Assembly (NCBI GenBank): GCA_037367355.1
Contig: JAVSCG010000036.1
Location: forward strand, 1-20,000
Length of the DNA stretch: 20,000 nt
From: Neoscytalidium dimidiatum
Lineage: Eukaryota > Ascomycota > Dothideomycetes > Botryosphaeriales > Botryosphaeriaceae
Direction: 5' to 3'
Position 1 is the first letter of the stretch. Each line of letters begins with the position of its first letter. Under the pieces are notes generated by a model that saw only the letters and a list, made by a program, of their open reading frames with translations, made no database searches and was not told the origin of the DNA. This document shows, one piece after another, positions 19,748 through 20,000 of the stretch. A program made the position numbers and the translations under genes.

Positions 19748-20000
19748 TATAACGACGGAGCCTCTACTACTAGGCTTCGGAGTTACCTAGTAGGTTCGGA
19801 TTTATTAAAGAGTTTACCTTAAAGACGAGGAGAGGAGAGTAATAATAGAATAAGAAGTTACGTAATATAGAAGTTTAATAGGCCTTATTACCTCTAAGTT
19901 AATATAGTATTAAATTAGAACTTTAAATTAACTATAAGAGTTAAGAGGCTATCTAACGAGCGTATCTATATACTATAGAAAAGCTATAATAATCTAGGAA
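19748..20000 (-). repeat. 5' LTR of element B, partial (first ~253 bp)
   Basis: It aligns with 4613-4865 without indels and with about 18 transitions. It begins tataacgacgg at 19748 and is cut by the window edge; by its partner it should end near 20475. The ~50 bp before 19748 should hold the primer-binding site, which I could not assign to a tRNA. Confidence 0.9.

Larger units (their letters stand above)
1..20000. other. RIP-saturated repeat block (CpA/TpG nearly absent)
   Basis: Scanning every line, I find only about 21 CpA or TpG dinucleotides in the window (near 474, 1900, 2482, 2755, 3340, 5188, 5334, 5599, 7202, 7838, 10027, 10309, 12638, 13244, 13610, 14346, 15108, 15928, 16975, 18044 and 18749). 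A sequence of this composition should hold well over a thousand. CpG, CpC and CpT persist. This is the signature of fungal repeat-induced point mutation, which converts CpA to TpA on both strands of duplicated DNA. All coding relics here show its effects: TAA/TAG in place of Gln/Trp codons, ATA in place of ATG, and Tyr in place of Cys/His. The count is by eye and may be off by a few. Confidence 0.95.
4613..20000 (-). mobile_element. Ty3/gypsy chromovirus 'B' (host of nested element C), runs past the window
   Basis: A chromodomain LTR retrotransposon in minus orientation. The left (3') LTR is 4613-5340. The right (5') LTR starts at 19748 with the same sequence and leaves the window. The LTR ends fit the TG..CA rule before RIP (tataat/tataac at one end, gtaata at the other, from TGTAAC/GTAACA). 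A purine tract on the minus strand adjoins the 3' LTR. Gene order from right to left is gag, protease, RT, RNase H, integrase, chromodomain. Element C (11305-19045) splits the gag gene. Without C, and assuming a 728-bp right LTR, B would be about 8.1 kb. Its target duplication would be gtaat (4608-4612) and needs the sequence near 20475 to confirm. Confidence 0.9.

Noticed and set aside
1..20000. A mitochondrial or non-standard-code genome, because frames are full of TAA/TAG and lack TGA
   Set aside because: TGA is missing because TpG is missing everywhere. Stops fall at Gln/Trp positions of known retroelement motifs, as CpA-to-TpA change predicts. No stop reassignment is needed.

Overview
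The window looks like a heterochromatic, repeat-only stretch of a filamentous ascomycete (Pezizomycotina-type) genome. I see no intact gene. It is a stack of retrotransposons destroyed by repeat-induced point mutation (RIP). The direct evidence is dinucleotide content: by eye I find only about 21 CpA or TpG steps in 20 kb, while CpG, CpC, CpT, TpA and ApC remain common. CpA has become TpA on both strands almost without exception. As a result ATG starts have become ATA, CAA/CAG/TGG codons have become TAA/TAG, and TGA hardly occurs. Reading frames can still be followed by reading through TAA/TAG.

Layout. (1) 1-~3300, + strand: Tad1-like LINE with the end of ORF1, then ORF2 (endonuclease, reverse transcriptase, C-terminal part). 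(2) ~3480-4612, + strand: gag of an LTR element ('D'), cut off at 4612. (3) 4613 to beyond 20000: chromodomain Ty3/gypsy element 'B' on the minus strand, with a 728-bp left (3') LTR at 4613-5340 and a right (5') LTR starting at 19748 and leaving the window. B carries an extra + strand Cys-rich/coiled-coil ORF (5446-6192), then pol (chromodomain, integrase, RNase H, RT, protease, read right to left), then gag. (4) 11305-19045: a second chromodomain gypsy element 'C', 7741 bp, inserted inside the gag gene of B. It has 227-bp LTRs and a perfect 5-bp target-site duplication (gtatc). C is also on the minus strand (gag 18760-17560, protease 17430, RT 16730-16130, RNase H, integrase, chromodomain ~13560) and also carries a + strand ORF of unknown function (12376-13182) between pol and its 3' LTR.

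Relative order: B landed in the D gag, and C landed in the B gag. The gag frame of B resumes exactly across C once one gtatc copy is discounted. The LINE/D relationship is not resolved. LTR pairs differ only by transitions, many of them CpG/TpA pairs, so RIP acted after each insertion. CpG is scarcer in the outer LINE than in B and C, which fits longer or repeated exposure of the older layer.

The least ordinary features are the saturation of the CpA loss and the fact that two different chromoviruses both carry an ORF antisense to gag-pol at the same place. I see no tRNA, rRNA, CRISPR or prokaryotic-type gene.
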